From positions 94,408 through 158,407 of the forward strand of contig NZ_FNAD01000016.1 of assembly GCF_900101745.1 (NCBI RefSeq): a stretch of DNA of 64,000 nucleotides. Reading direction: 5' to 3'. The position numbers were made by a program, and so were the translations under genes. A model generated the notes under the pieces. It saw only the letters and a program-made list of their open reading frames with translations, did not search any database and was not told where the DNA came from. Source of the stretch: Glycomyces harbinensis. GTDB taxonomy: Bacteria > Actinomycetota > Actinomycetes > Mycobacteriales > Micromonosporaceae. Position 1 is the first letter of the stretch; every line of letters starts with the position of its first letter. Positions 24,992 through 33,116 of this stretch are shown piece after piece.

Positions 24992-25008
24992 CGTAAGGGC
25001 AGCGTAAG
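24992..25008. promoter_or_regulatory. Tandem CGTAAG boxes, candidate response-regulator site
   Basis: CGTAAG occurs at 24992-24997 and 25003-25008, an exact 11-bp period, the layout bound by OmpR-family dimers. It sits 45 bp before the regulator start and about 80 bp before the lipoprotein start, so one site could control both directions. Confidence 0.55.
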
Positions 25009-25089
25009 CGCGAACGCTCACGGAGAACACACGCGATGGGGGCTTCACTTGCCGCACCAATGTCGATGGTCTCTGAAAGGAGACGGCAC

Positions 25090-25599
25090 ATGATGCAACG
25101 AGTATGGCTCGCGGCGACGGCGCTGTCAGCGCTGATGCTGTTCGCGGCCTGCAGCGAGGAGCCGGACGACTCGGTCGCCAGCGCCGACGGCTCGGCCACG
25201 GGCGAGGCGTCGCAGAGCGAGGCGGCCTCCGAGGAGGAGGGCCTCCAGGCCTTCGCCGAGTGCATGCGCGACCAGGGCGTGGACTTCCCCGACCCCGATC
25301 CGGAGGGCGGTTTCGAGGGTGCGGAGGAGCTGCGCGAGGTCATGGAGGACGAGCCCGAGGCCGTCGAGGCCTGCCAGGAGCACCTGGCCTCCGGCGAGGT
25401 GGACCTCTCGGACCCCGAGATCCAGGCCGCGATGCTGGAGTTCTCGCAGTGCATGCGGGACAACGGTATCGAGGACTTCCCGGACCCGGGTGACGACGGC
25501 TTCGGGCCGGCGCTGCTCGAAGAGGGCGAGGCCGACCCGGAGTGGGACGCCGCGCTCGAGGCGTGCCAGCCGCTGCTCGCAGAGATGCGCGGCGAATGA
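25090..25599 (+). CDS. Lipoprotein with paired CMRDxG motifs
   Basis: A 169-residue protein with a lipobox signal peptide (MMQRVWLAATALSALMLFAA then Cys 21) followed by a Ser/Glu-rich linker. Two similar units follow, FAECMRDQGVDFPDPDPEGG and FSQCMRDNGIEDFPDP, each with a further Cys downstream (AVEACQEHL, ALEACQPLL), suggesting two disulfides. AAAGGAG is 7 nt upstream of the ATG. First gene of the adaptor-ABC operon and likely a surface sensor or partner of that exporter. Confidence 0.88.
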   Translation: MMQRVWLAATALSALMLFAACSEEPDDSVASADGSATGEASQSEAASEEEGLQAFAECMRDQGVDFPDPDPEGGFEGAEELREVMEDEPEAVEACQEHLASGEVDLSDPEIQAAMLEFSQCMRDNGIEDFPDPGDDGFGPALLEEGEADPEWDAALEACQPLLAEMRGE

Positions 25600-26642
25600 G
25601 GCGCCGCACGGTGGCGATCGCGGTCGGCGCGGTCGCGGCGGCCGGTCTGGCCGCGGGCGGGGCGGTGTACCTGGCGTCCGGGGAGGAGCCGGCGGCGTCG
25701 GCCGAGGACCCCGGTGCGACGGCCGCGGTCGAGCAGCAGGACCTCGCGAAGTCCGAGGAGGTCGTGGGGACCCTCTCGTACGGGGCGGTCCGGACGCTGA
25801 ACGGGACGGCGCCGGGGGTCGTGACCTGGCTGCCGGAGGCGGGCACGGTGATCGGTGCGGGCGACGCGGTGTACGACGTCGACAACGTGCCGGTGGTCGC
25901 GATGCTGGGCGACCTCCCCTTGTGGAGGGACCTGGCGCCGGGGGTCGAGGGACCCGATGTGGCGCAGCTGGAGTCGAACCTGGCCGATCTGGGCTACGGC
26001 GGGTTCACCGAGGACGACGCCTACACGGACGCGACGGCCGAGGCCGTCGAGGAGTGGCAGGATGACAACGGGATGGAGGAGACCGGCGCGGTCGCGGTGG
26101 GCGCGGTCCTGTTCTCGCCCGACGAGGTGCGCGTCGCCGAGCAGGTCGCGGCCGTGGGCGATCCGGCGAGCGGCCCGATCCTGGGCTACACGGCGAACGA
26201 GCGGCGCGTGAGCGTGCAGTTGGAGATCGCCGACCAGGACCTGGTGGCCGTGGACCAGGCGGTGACGGTGACGCTCCCGGACGGGGGCGAGGCCGCGGGC
26301 GTGGTCGCCGAGGTCGGCCAGGCCGTGAGCGGGTCGACCGACCCCGAGGAGGACGAGCCGGAGACCGTCGAGGTCACCGTGCGCATCGAGGACCAGTCGC
26401 TGCTCGGGGAGCTGGTGTCCGCGCCGGTCACCGTGGAGCTGGTCGCCGAGACCCGCGAGGACGTGCTCACCGTTCCGGTGGAGGCGCTGCTGGCGCTGCG
26501 CGAGGGCGGTTACGGCGTGGAGGTCGTGGACGGCGCGGCGACGACGCTCGTGCCGGTGGAGACCGGCGTGTTCGCCGACGGGCGCGTCGAGGTCGAGTCG
26601 CCCGAGCTGGCGGCGGGCATGACCGTGGCGGTGCCGTCGTGA
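25596..26642 (+). CDS. Peptidoglycan-binding adaptor (membrane-fusion) protein
   Basis: A 348-residue protein. An N-terminal signal anchor ([20 protein letters not shown]) is followed by barrel-like segments. A PG_binding_1 domain at about 110-160 contains [18 protein letters not shown]. The C-terminal HlyD-like beta-barrel half includes [20 protein letters not shown]. Gram-positive exporters of the MacB class often use such adaptors to link the ABC unit to the wall. Start ATG overlaps the lipoprotein stop; its stop overlaps the ATPase start. Confidence 0.88.
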   Translation: MRRRTVAIAVGAVAAAGLAAGGAVYLASGEEPAASAEDPGATAAVEQQDLAKSEEVVGTLSYGAVRTLNGTAPGVVTWLPEAGTVIGAGDAVYDVDNVPVVAMLGDLPLWRDLAPGVEGPDVAQLESNLADLGYGGFTEDDAYTDATAEAVEEWQDDNGMEETGAVAVGAVLFSPDEVRVAEQVAAVGDPASGPILGYTANERRVSVQLEIADQDLVAVDQAVTVTLPDGGEAAGVVAEVGQAVSGSTDPEEDEPETVEVTVRIEDQSLLGELVSAPVTVELVAETREDVLTVPVEALLALREGGYGVEVVDGAATTLVPVETGVFADGRVEVESPELAAGMTVAVPS

Positions 26643-27322
26643 GCGGTGCCGTCGTGGACGTGGTCGCGCTGGAGGCGGTCTCGAAGACCTATCCGGGCGT
26701 CACGGCGCTGGAGGAGGTGTCGCTCGCGATTGGGGCGGGCGAGCTCGTGGCGATCTGCGGCCCTTCGGGATCGGGCAAGTCGACGCTGCTGAACCTGGCC
26801 GGGACGCTCGACCGGCCCACGTCGGGGACGGTGCGGGTCGCGGGCGAGGACGTCTCGGCGCTGTCGGACCGGCGACTGTCGCGGCTGCGGGCGGCCGAAC
26901 TCGGGTTCGTGTTCCAGCAGTTCCATCTCGCGCAGGGCATGTCGGTGCTCGACAACGTCGCGGACGGGCTCCTGTACGGCGGGGAGCGGCGCCTGAAGCG
27001 GCGCGAGGCCGCCGCGGCGGCGCTCGACCGGGTGGGCCTGTCGCACCGGGTCGGGCACCGCCCGCACGAGCTGTCGGGCGGGGAGCGCCAGCGCGTCGCG
27101 ATCGCCCGGGCGATCGTGGGCGGGCCGAGCCTGCTGCTGGCCGACGAGCCGACGGGCAACCTCGACTCGGTGTCGGGGACGACCGTGATGGCGCTGCTGC
27201 GGGGACTGCACGAAGGGGGTACGACGGTCGTGATCATCACGCACGACCGCGACATCGCCGCGAGCCTGCCGCGGCGCATCGAGATGAAGGACGGCCGGGT
27301 GGTGCGCGATGCGCTGGACTGA
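26639..27322 (+). CDS. MacB/LolD-type ABC transporter ATPase
   Basis: A 227-residue ATPase. Walker A is GPSGSGKST (41-49), the Q-loop region is [14 protein letters not shown], signature [14 protein letters not shown], Walker [15 protein letters not shown]-loop VIITHD. The [10 protein letters not shown] string marks the MacB/FtsE/LolD class. It starts with GTG in a GTGA overlap and overlaps the permease gene by 14 nt, so the pair is translated together. Confidence 0.95.
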   Translation: MSGAVVDVVALEAVSKTYPGVTALEEVSLAIGAGELVAICGPSGSGKSTLLNLAGTLDRPTSGTVRVAGEDVSALSDRRLSRLRAAELGFVFQQFHLAQGMSVLDNVADGLLYGGERRLKRREAAAAALDRVGLSHRVGHRPHELSGGERQRVAIARAIVGGPSLLLADEPTGNLDSVSGTTVMALLRGLHEGGTTVVIITHDRDIAASLPRRIEMKDGRVVRDALD

Positions 27323-28481
27323 TCTGCTGCGCGTCGGGGTGCACGGTCTGCGCACGCGCCCGCTGCGGGTGACGTTGTCGGCCATCGGGATCGCGATCGG
27401 GATCGCGGCGATGACGGCGGTCGTGGGGATCTCGGCGTCGAGTTCGGCCGAGCTGGACCGCAAGCTCGACGAGCTGGGCACGAACCTGCTCACCGTGGGG
27501 CCGGGCCAGGCGCTGTTCGGCGGCGAGTCGCAGCTGCCGCTGGAGGCGGTGACGATGATCGAGCGGATCGCGCCGGTCGAGTCGGCGGCGGCCACGGGCA
27601 CGGTGGCGGACGCGAAGGTGTACCGGACCGATCAGATCCCCGAGAACGAGTCGGGCGGCATCACCGTGAAGGCCGCGGAGGCGGACCTGCTCGACGTGGT
27701 CGGCGGCGAGGTCGCGGCCGGGCAGTGGATCGACGGGGCCGCCGGGGACTTCCCGGCGGCGGTCCTCGGTTCGGACGCCGCCGCGGCGCTCGGGGTGACC
27801 GCGGGGCCGGACGTGCAGATCTGGCTGGGCGGGCAGTGGTTCGCCGTGGTCGGGGTGCTCGAGCCGGTCGAGCTGGCGCCGGAGCTGGACACGGCCGCGC
27901 TCGTCGGCTGGGAGGCCGCCGAGACGTACCTGGACTTCGACCTGCACGCCACGGAGGTGTACACCAGGGCCGCCGAGTCGGCGGTGGCCGACGTGCAGGC
28001 GGTGCTCGGGGCGACCGCGAATCCCGAGCACCCGGAGGAGGTCGACGTGTCGCGCCCTTCGGACGCGCTGGTCGCGGCCGAGGCCGCGGAGGCGTCCTTC
28101 ACGGGGCTGCTGCTGGGGCTCGGTGCGGTGGCGCTGCTGGTGGGCGGTGTCGGGGTGGCGAACACGATGGTCATCTCGGTGCTGGAGCGGCGCGGCGAGA
28201 TCGGGCTGCGGCGCTCGCTCGGGGCGACCCGGGCGGACGTGCGGGGCCAGTTCCTGGCCGAGTCGCTGCTCTTGTCGCTGCTGGGCGGCGCGGGCGGGGT
28301 GGTGCTCGGTTCGGCCATCACGGCCGCGTACGCCACGTGGCAGGGCTGGCCGCCGACGATTCCGGCGTGGGTGCTGGGCGGGGGCGTCGCGGCGACGGCG
28401 GCGATCGGCGCGATCGCCGGGCTGTATCCGGCGGTGAAGGCCGCCAGGCTCTCCCCCACGGAGGCGCTGACCGCGCCGTGA
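27309..28481 (+). CDS. MacB/FtsX-type ABC permease
   Basis: A 390-residue permease with four membrane helices: one after the N-terminus ([20 protein letters not shown]) and three near the C-terminus. A large extracytoplasmic domain of roughly 220 residues lies between. [20 protein letters not shown] is the FtsX/MacB cytoplasmic signature. With the ATPase and adaptor it forms a mechanotransmission-type exporter. The substrate, perhaps a peptide or lipid, is not shown. Confidence 0.93.
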   Translation: MRWTDLLRVGVHGLRTRPLRVTLSAIGIAIGIAAMTAVVGISASSSAELDRKLDELGTNLLTVGPGQALFGGESQLPLEAVTMIERIAPVESAAATGTVADAKVYRTDQIPENESGGITVKAAEADLLDVVGGEVAAGQWIDGAAGDFPAAVLGSDAAAALGVTAGPDVQIWLGGQWFAVVGVLEPVELAPELDTAALVGWEAAETYLDFDLHATEVYTRAAESAVADVQAVLGATANPEHPEEVDVSRPSDALVAAEAAEASFTGLLLGLGAVALLVGGVGVANTMVISVLERRGEIGLRRSLGATRADVRGQFLAESLLLSLLGGAGGVVLGSAITAAYATWQGWPPTIPAWVLGGGVAATAAIGAIAGLYPAVKAARLSPTEALTAP

Positions 28482-28484
28482 TCG

Positions 28485-28517
28485 GGGCGGCCCGGCCGGA
28501 GGGGGGCCGGGCCGCCC
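28485..28517 (+). terminator. Terminator of the adaptor-ABC operon
   Basis: A perfect 13-bp stem, 28485-28497 with 28505-28517, with a 7-base loop lies 4 bp past the permease stop. No T-run follows, as usual in high-GC actinobacteria. Confidence 0.75.
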
Positions 28518-28644
28518 GCGCGCCGTCGCCTACTGCGGGCCTTGGGATCGGAGCGAATCGCGACGGATCCGGGCCGGGCGGCCGACAACGCGGCGAACGA
28601 GTACGCAGTCGGCACCCGGTTCGGCGCTTCGGATCGCGGCGCTC

Positions 28645-28720
28645 CCGGTGGGTCCACCGGAGGCCCGCGCTCCCTCGCGCGAGGGAGCCGCTTCACGCTG
28701 CGGAGGGAGGCCCGCGGGCC
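28645..28720. repeat. Cluster of palindromes upstream of UbiA gene
   Basis: CCGGTGG-gt-CCACCGG (28645-28660), a perfect 20-bp palindrome at 28669-28688, and GGCCCGCGGGCC (28709-28720) lie in a row. An 11-bp direct repeat GGAGGCCCGCG (28659-28669 and 28706-28716) flanks the 20-bp palindrome. The cluster ends 22 bp before the UbiA start; it may be an operator array or a cruciform-prone repeat. Confidence 0.5.
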
Positions 28721-28742
28721 CCCGTGATTCGAGACTGGATCC

Positions 28743-29675
28743 ATGACTTCGCCACGCCTGCAAACGCCCCCGGCGGTCCGGCTCGACCGGGCGGATCCGC
28801 GCCGCCGGGCGCTCGACGTGCTGGCCGTGTCCCGGCCCCGCTTCTGGATCGCGTCGATCGTGATGGCGGAGATCGGGTTCGTGCTCGCGACGCACCGCAT
28901 CGTCCCTCGTGGACAGGAGGTGGTGACGATGGCGCACCTGCTCCTGGTGTCCGGCCCGCTCCTGTGGCTCGCGGTGCTCGCGGTCAACGACGCGCACGAC
29001 CTGGCCACGGACCGGATCAACCCGCGTAAGGCCGGCTCGCCGCTGGTCGCGGGCCGGATCTCGGCGCGCGGGGCGTTCCGGATCGCGGTGGCCGCGGGGG
29101 TCCTGACCGTGCTGGCCGCGATCCCGCTCGGGGCGCTGTTCACCGTGGGGTGCGCGCTGGTGGTGCTGCTCGGGTGGGCCTACAGCGCGCCGCCGATCCG
29201 GTTGAAGGCCAGGCCGGGGGCCGATCTGCTGGCGAACGCGGTCATCGGGGTGGTCGGTCCGCTGGGCGGGTGGGTCGCGTTCACCGGTGGGGCGCAGGGC
29301 TTCCCGTGGCCGATCGCCGTGGTCGGCGTACTGGCGGCAGCCGGACTGTACCTGCCGACGACCGCGGCCGACCGCGACGCCGACCGGGCGGCGGGCATCG
29401 GGACGATCGCGGTGTCCCTCGGCCCCCGCGCGGTCTTCGAGCTCGGGTTCGCGCTGTGGACGGCGAGCGCGGTGCTCGCGTTCCTCTTGTCGCTCAACGG
29501 CATCGTGCTCGACGCCTCGCTCGTGCCGCTCCAGTTGGTGGCGACGCCGGTGCTGCTGGTCATGTACCGGCGCCTGCTGCGGGACCGGCCGTCGTTCACC
29601 GCGATCACGGTCGTGGCCTGCGCGTACGTGGTCCCGTGCGCGGGCTTCGCTTTGACGTACATCGACGCCCTCTGA
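28743..29675 (+). CDS. UbiA-family prenyltransferase
   Basis: A 310-residue integral membrane enzyme. The first Asp-rich motif is NDAHDLATDR (from N82), which binds Mg-diphosphate; the second, TTAADRDADRAAGIGTI, is the DxxxD equivalent. About eight or nine helices follow. The family attaches prenyl chains to aromatics or lipids (UbiA, MenA, decaprenyl-phosphate pathways). No menaquinone or carotenoid neighbour is present, so the acceptor is open. Ends at a two-way terminator. Confidence 0.9.
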   Translation: MTSPRLQTPPAVRLDRADPRRRALDVLAVSRPRFWIASIVMAEIGFVLATHRIVPRGQEVVTMAHLLLVSGPLLWLAVLAVNDAHDLATDRINPRKAGSPLVAGRISARGAFRIAVAAGVLTVLAAIPLGALFTVGCALVVLLGWAYSAPPIRLKARPGADLLANAVIGVVGPLGGWVAFTGGAQGFPWPIAVVGVLAAAGLYLPTTAADRDADRAAGIGTIAVSLGPRAVFELGFALWTASAVLAFLLSLNGIVLDASLVPLQLVATPVLLVMYRRLLRDRPSFTAITVVACAYVVPCAGFALTYIDAL

Positions 29676-29678
29676 CGC

Positions 29679-29707
29679 CGCGGCGCGCACGGCCGGTGCG
29701 CGCCGCG
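29679..29707. terminator. Two-way terminator between UbiA and DUF2000 genes
   Basis: CGCGGCGCGCAC (29679-29690) pairs perfectly with GTGCGCGCCGCG (29696-29707) around a 5-base loop, in the 39-bp gap between converging genes. Confidence 0.75.
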
Positions 29708-29714
29708 TCACAGG

Positions 29715-30146
29715 TCAGGGGTGCATGCGGGCGCCCTTGACGACCCGGTCGACCGCGTTGCGGGGACCGTAGACGCCGATCCCGGCGAGGTCGAGCTTGT
29801 CGGTCGCCACGGCGCCGACGGCGAGGCGGTTGTCCTGGTCGTTGCCGGTGGCGAACAGCTCGGTCGTGAAGACCGACAGGCGCAGCCCACGCTTGACGGC
29901 CCGGGCGTGCGCGGCGCCCAGCACCTCCGCCGACCCTTCGAGGACCATCACGGGCTGGCGGAACATCGACAGGTAGCCGACGCCGTCGGCGTCCGCGTAC
30001 GGCTCGCCGATCACCTCGGGCTCGGTGGTCCCGATCCCGCTAACGAGGAAGGCCGTCACGTTCAGCCGCTGCCAGACCGCGAGGTCCTCGCGCAGCAGGA
30101 CCGCGATCTTGGTGTCGAAACGCACGGGTGCACTCTCTTGCTCCAT
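29715..30146 (-). CDS. DUF2000 family protein
   Basis: A 143-residue soluble protein starting MEQESAPVRFDTKIAVLLRE and containing LAVWQRLNVTAFLVSGIG and the closing GPRNAVDRVVKGARMHP. This matches the DUF2000 family, whose fold resembles peptidyl-tRNA hydrolase II; activity is not established. Start ATG 30146 was preferred over upstream starts that would run into the AraC gene. Divergent from an AraC regulator that may control it; such pairs are common. Confidence 0.87.
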   Translation of the reverse strand: MEQESAPVRFDTKIAVLLREDLAVWQRLNVTAFLVSGIGTTEPEVIGEPYADADGVGYLSMFRQPVMVLEGSAEVLGAAHARAVKRGLRLSVFTTELFATGNDQDNRLAVGAVATDKLDLAGIGVYGPRNAVDRVVKGARMHP

Positions 30147-30195
30147 GCGTGCAACGCTACGAATCGTCCGGCTCCGAGTCTTGTACGTTCTTAAC

Positions 30196-30975
30196 GTGGC
30201 TTCGGAGATCAGGGCTTGGCGGCCGCCCGTGGGCGGGATCGCGGAGGCCTTCCACGCCCATTTCACCGACCACGCCTATCCGATGCACGTCCACGACACG
30301 TGGACGCTGCTCATCATCGACGAGGGCGCGGTCAGGTACGACCTGGACCGGCACGAGCACGGCGCGCTGGACGGCATGGTCACGCTGCTGCCGCCGCTGG
30401 TGGCACACGACGGCCGCTCGGCGACGCCGCACGGGTTCCGCAAGCGGGTGCTGTACCTCGACGCGACGCTGCTCGACGGCGCGCTCGCCGGCCGCGCGGT
30501 CGACAGCCCCGAGATCGCCGATCCGCTGCTGCGGCAGCAGATCCACCGCCTGCACGGCGTCCTGGGCCCCGGCGACGAGCTGGAGGCCGAGAGCCGGGTC
30601 GAGCTGATCGCCGAGCGGCTGCGCGGGCATCTGCGCCGGGAGCACGGCACTGCGGCGCCCGAGCGGGACCGGCGGCTCGCCCATCGCATGAGGGATCTGT
30701 TGGACGAGCGGATCACCGCGGGCGTGAGTCTGCGGGAGGCGGCGGCGCTGCTGTACGCGCACCCGGCACATCTGGTGCGGGCCTTCGGGATCGAGTTCGG
30801 CATCGCGCCGCACCAGTATCTGCTGAGCCGCCGGGTTGACCGGGCGAGGCGGATGCTGCTCGCCGGCCGGCCGGCGCACGCCGTCGCGGCGGGCACCGGC
30901 TTCCACGACCAGTCGCACCTGACGCGCCACTTCAAGCGGATCGTGGGCACCACGCCGGCCCGCTACGCGGCCTGA
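30196..30975 (+). CDS. AraC-family transcriptional regulator
   Basis: A 259-residue protein. The N-terminal cupin sensor (about 15-95) contains HAHFTDHAYPMHVHDTWTLL. The C-terminal double HTH includes ISLREAAALLYAHPAHLVRA-type first helix pair and the second motif AVAAGTGFHDQSHLTRHFKR. Start GTG 30196 lies 6 nt after TACGTT (30184-30189) with no ribosome site, so it is probably leaderless. Divergent from DUF2000. Confidence 0.9.
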   Translation: MASEIRAWRPPVGGIAEAFHAHFTDHAYPMHVHDTWTLLIIDEGAVRYDLDRHEHGALDGMVTLLPPLVAHDGRSATPHGFRKRVLYLDATLLDGALAGRAVDSPEIADPLLRQQIHRLHGVLGPGDELEAESRVELIAERLRGHLRREHGTAAPERDRRLAHRMRDLLDERITAGVSLREAAALLYAHPAHLVRAFGIEFGIAPHQYLLSRRVDRARRMLLAGRPAHAVAAGTGFHDQSHLTRHFKRIVGTTPARYAA

Positions 30976-31143
30976 GGAGTCGGCCGCTCGGCTCCGCGGG
31001 AGTGAACCCGCTCATGGCGTCGCGGTCGAGCCGCCGGAGTGTCGTACCCGCCCGGCACCCTTGCAGACCGGGGGCCCAACCCCGAGGCCCGCTGAGGTTT
31101 CCGGCGTGCCCGTCGGCCGAGTCTCACCATTTCCATGCACTGC

Positions 31144-31186
31144 GGGCGGTGCCGTCAGCAGCCTGCCGGCCCTGACGGCGCCGCCC
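31144..31186. terminator. Two-way terminator between AraC and Gfo/Idh genes
   Basis: Arms 31144-31158 and 31172-31186 match at 14 of 15 bases around a 13-base loop. It ends just before the converging Gfo/Idh stop. The remaining 168 bases of this gap show no gene. Confidence 0.65.
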
Positions 31187-31192
31187 GGTCGG

Positions 31193-32284
31193 TCAGACCG
31201 CCTTCGGCGCGTCCTGGAGCGGGACCGCCGCGGGGCGGTCGCAGGTGCTCGCGACGGTGACAGCGGCGCCGCCGTCGGCGGACGCCAGCAGCGAGGTCAT
31301 GATGTCGAGCACGTGGTAGGCCAGGTCGCCGTCGGCGCGGGCGGGCACGCCCTCCGCAGTGGCCGCGAGGTCGGCGAGGCCGTAGCCGCGCGCCGCGTCC
31401 CGGTAGCCGGCGCTCGGCTCCAGCGTCTCCCATTCGCCGCCGAGCGCGTGCAGGCGCACCTCGCCGTCGAAGTTGTTCGGGTCGGGCACGATGAGCGATC
31501 CGGCCTGGCCGTGGACCTCGATGTTCGAGGCGCGGGTGGCGACCGAGTCGAAGCTCATCACGAGGGTCGACAGCGCGCCGGACTCGTGCCGGAGCACGCC
31601 CGTGACGTGGGTGTCGATGTCCACCGGGACGACCTCGCCCGCACGGGGGCCCGAGCCGATCGTGCGCGTCTCGCGCGTGTGGCTCGCGGCGCCGATCACC
31701 GAGGCGACCGGGCCGAGGAGCGTGACCAGCGCGGTCACGTAGTACGGGCCCATGTCGAGCAGCGGGCCGCCGCCGGGCTGGTAGTAGAAGTCCGGGTTCG
31801 GGTGCCAGCGTTCGTGGCCGGGCGTCATCATCGTGGCCGTGGCGGCGACCGGGGCGCCGATCGCGCCGTCGTCGATGGCCTTGCGGGCCGTCTGGACGCC
31901 GGTCCCGAGGACCGTGTCGGGCGCGCATCCCACGCGCACGCCCGCCTCGCGGCCCGCGTCGACGATGCGCTTCGCGTCCTCGAGCGTCGCGGCGAGCGGC
32001 TTCTCGCCGTAGACGTGCTTGCCGGCCGCGATGGCCTTGAGCGCGATCTCGGCGTGCGCGGCCGGGATGGTGAGGTTGAGGACCAGGTCCACCTCGGGGT
32101 CGGTCACCAGTTCGTCGACCGAGAGGGCGCGGACGCCCCGCTCCGCGGCGACGGTCTTGGCGCGCTCGGCGTCGACGTCGGCGATCGCGGTGAGGCGGAC
32201 CGCGTCCAGGCGCTCGAACGTGGAGAGGTACGCGCCGGAGATCGCCCCGACGCCGACGATGCCGATCCTCAGCGGCTGGCCCAC
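31193..32284 (-). CDS. Gfo/Idh/MocA oxidoreductase
   Basis: A 363-residue sugar dehydrogenase-like protein. The Rossmann motif is RIGIVGVGAISGAYLSTFE, the EKP motif KHVYGEKPLAATLEDAKRIV, and the domain-two signature GGGPLLDMGPYYVTALVTLL. GTG 32284 has AGAGGGG 6 nt upstream and lies inside the ThuA gene end (16-nt overlap). With ThuA it repeats the ThuA-Gfo unit of 17622-20679, but the sequences are clearly different, so these are separate pathways or substrates rather than a recent copy. Confidence 0.92.
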   Translation of the reverse strand: MGQPLRIGIVGVGAISGAYLSTFERLDAVRLTAIADVDAERAKTVAAERGVRALSVDELVTDPEVDLVLNLTIPAAHAEIALKAIAAGKHVYGEKPLAATLEDAKRIVDAGREAGVRVGCAPDTVLGTGVQTARKAIDDGAIGAPVAATATMMTPGHERWHPNPDFYYQPGGGPLLDMGPYYVTALVTLLGPVASVIGAASHTRETRTIGSGPRAGEVVPVDIDTHVTGVLRHESGALSTLVMSFDSVATRASNIEVHGQAGSLIVPDPNNFDGEVRLHALGGEWETLEPSAGYRDAARGYGLADLAATAEGVPARADGDLAYHVLDIMTSLLASADGGAAVTVASTCDRPAAVPLQDAPKAV

Positions 32285-32973
32285 AGGATGCCCCTCTCGA
32301 TGATGGTGCGCACGTTCGGGTCCGCGAGGACGCCCATGTCGTGGCCCGGGGTCGACACGAAGATCCGGCCCTGGCCCCACTGGCGGGTCCAGACGGCCGG
32401 GCAGGTGATCGGCCGGTGCCACGGGTGGTAGGAGGTCACGGGGATCGTGGTGGTCGCGAGGACGTCGTTGTACTCGTCCGAGAGGACCCAGTACTGCTCG
32501 GTGTCGAGCTCGAAGTCGTCGATGCCCTTGACGATCGGGTGGTCGGCCTGCTCGGGGACGATGTTGACCGTGTACTGGACGAAGCAGTCGGCGGCCTCGC
32601 CCTTGAGCTCCTCGCGCGGGGCCCTGGTGGGGTGGGTCGCGAACTGGCCGCCGATGAACTGGAGGTAGTCCGAGCTGTTGCGGTAGGAGTCGGCGATGCC
32701 GCCGTGCCAGCCGGCCATGCCGGTGCCGCTCTCGACCGCGGCGATGAGGCCGCTCAGCTCGTCGCGCTCGATCTTGTTCATGGTGTTGGTCTGGACGATG
32801 AGGTCGACCGTCGCCATGTAGCCCGCGTCCGCGTAGACGGCGGTGGTGTCCTCGACGCGGACGTCGTACCCGTGCTCGTTCAGGAAGGGCAGGAACGAGT
32901 CGGTGGCCTCGACGGGCTGGTGCCCGTCCCATCCGCCGCGCACGACCAGCGCGCGCTTGCTCTGTGTTGCCAT
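32269..32973 (-). CDS. ThuA-domain protein
   Basis: A 234-residue ThuA fold starting MATQSKRALVVRGGWDGHQP, a very typical N-terminus. It includes MAGWHGGIADSYRNSSDYLQ and the end RIFVSTPGHDMGVLADPNV. It lies in the PIG-L/ThuA-type amidotransferase-like fold without a catalytic Cys. A weak GGAG is 12 nt upstream. Divergent from a LacI gene; the shared promoter gap carries two identical inverted operators. Confidence 0.9.
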   Translation of the reverse strand: MATQSKRALVVRGGWDGHQPVEATDSFLPFLNEHGYDVRVEDTTAVYADAGYMATVDLIVQTNTMNKIERDELSGLIAAVESGTGMAGWHGGIADSYRNSSDYLQFIGGQFATHPTRAPREELKGEAADCFVQYTVNIVPEQADHPIVKGIDDFELDTEQYWVLSDEYNDVLATTTIPVTSYHPWHRPITCPAVWTRQWGQGRIFVSTPGHDMGVLADPNVRTIIERGILWASR

Positions 32974-32989
32974 GGGAGGTATTCGCTCC

Positions 32990-33005
32990 AAAAGTTGCGC
33001 AAATT
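32990..33005. promoter_or_regulatory. LacI operator O1 (thuA side)
   Basis: AAAAGTTGCGCAAATT with palindromic core TTGCGCAA and a central CG step, typical of LacI-family sites. An exact copy in inverted orientation lies at 33079-33094, 87 bp away centre to centre. Confidence 0.78.
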
Positions 33006-33078
33006 GTGAGTGGAGAGGGGCGCCGGCGATCATTGTTTCACGAGTCCGACCATGAAGCAAGGATTGTTTTGCGGGCTG

Positions 33079-33110
33079 AATTTGCGCAACTTTTCGCGGT
33101 TGGCTAGGCT
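33079..33110 (+). promoter_or_regulatory. LacI operator O2 and leaderless promoter
   Basis: AATTTGCGCAACTTTT (33079-33094) is the exact reverse complement of O1. Inside it TTGCGC (33082-33087) can serve as -35, with -10 TAGGCT (33105-33110) 17 bp downstream. The LacI ATG follows 6 nt later, so repression would be by occlusion of the regulator's own promoter. Confidence 0.72.
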
Positions 33111-33116
33111 GCGTCC

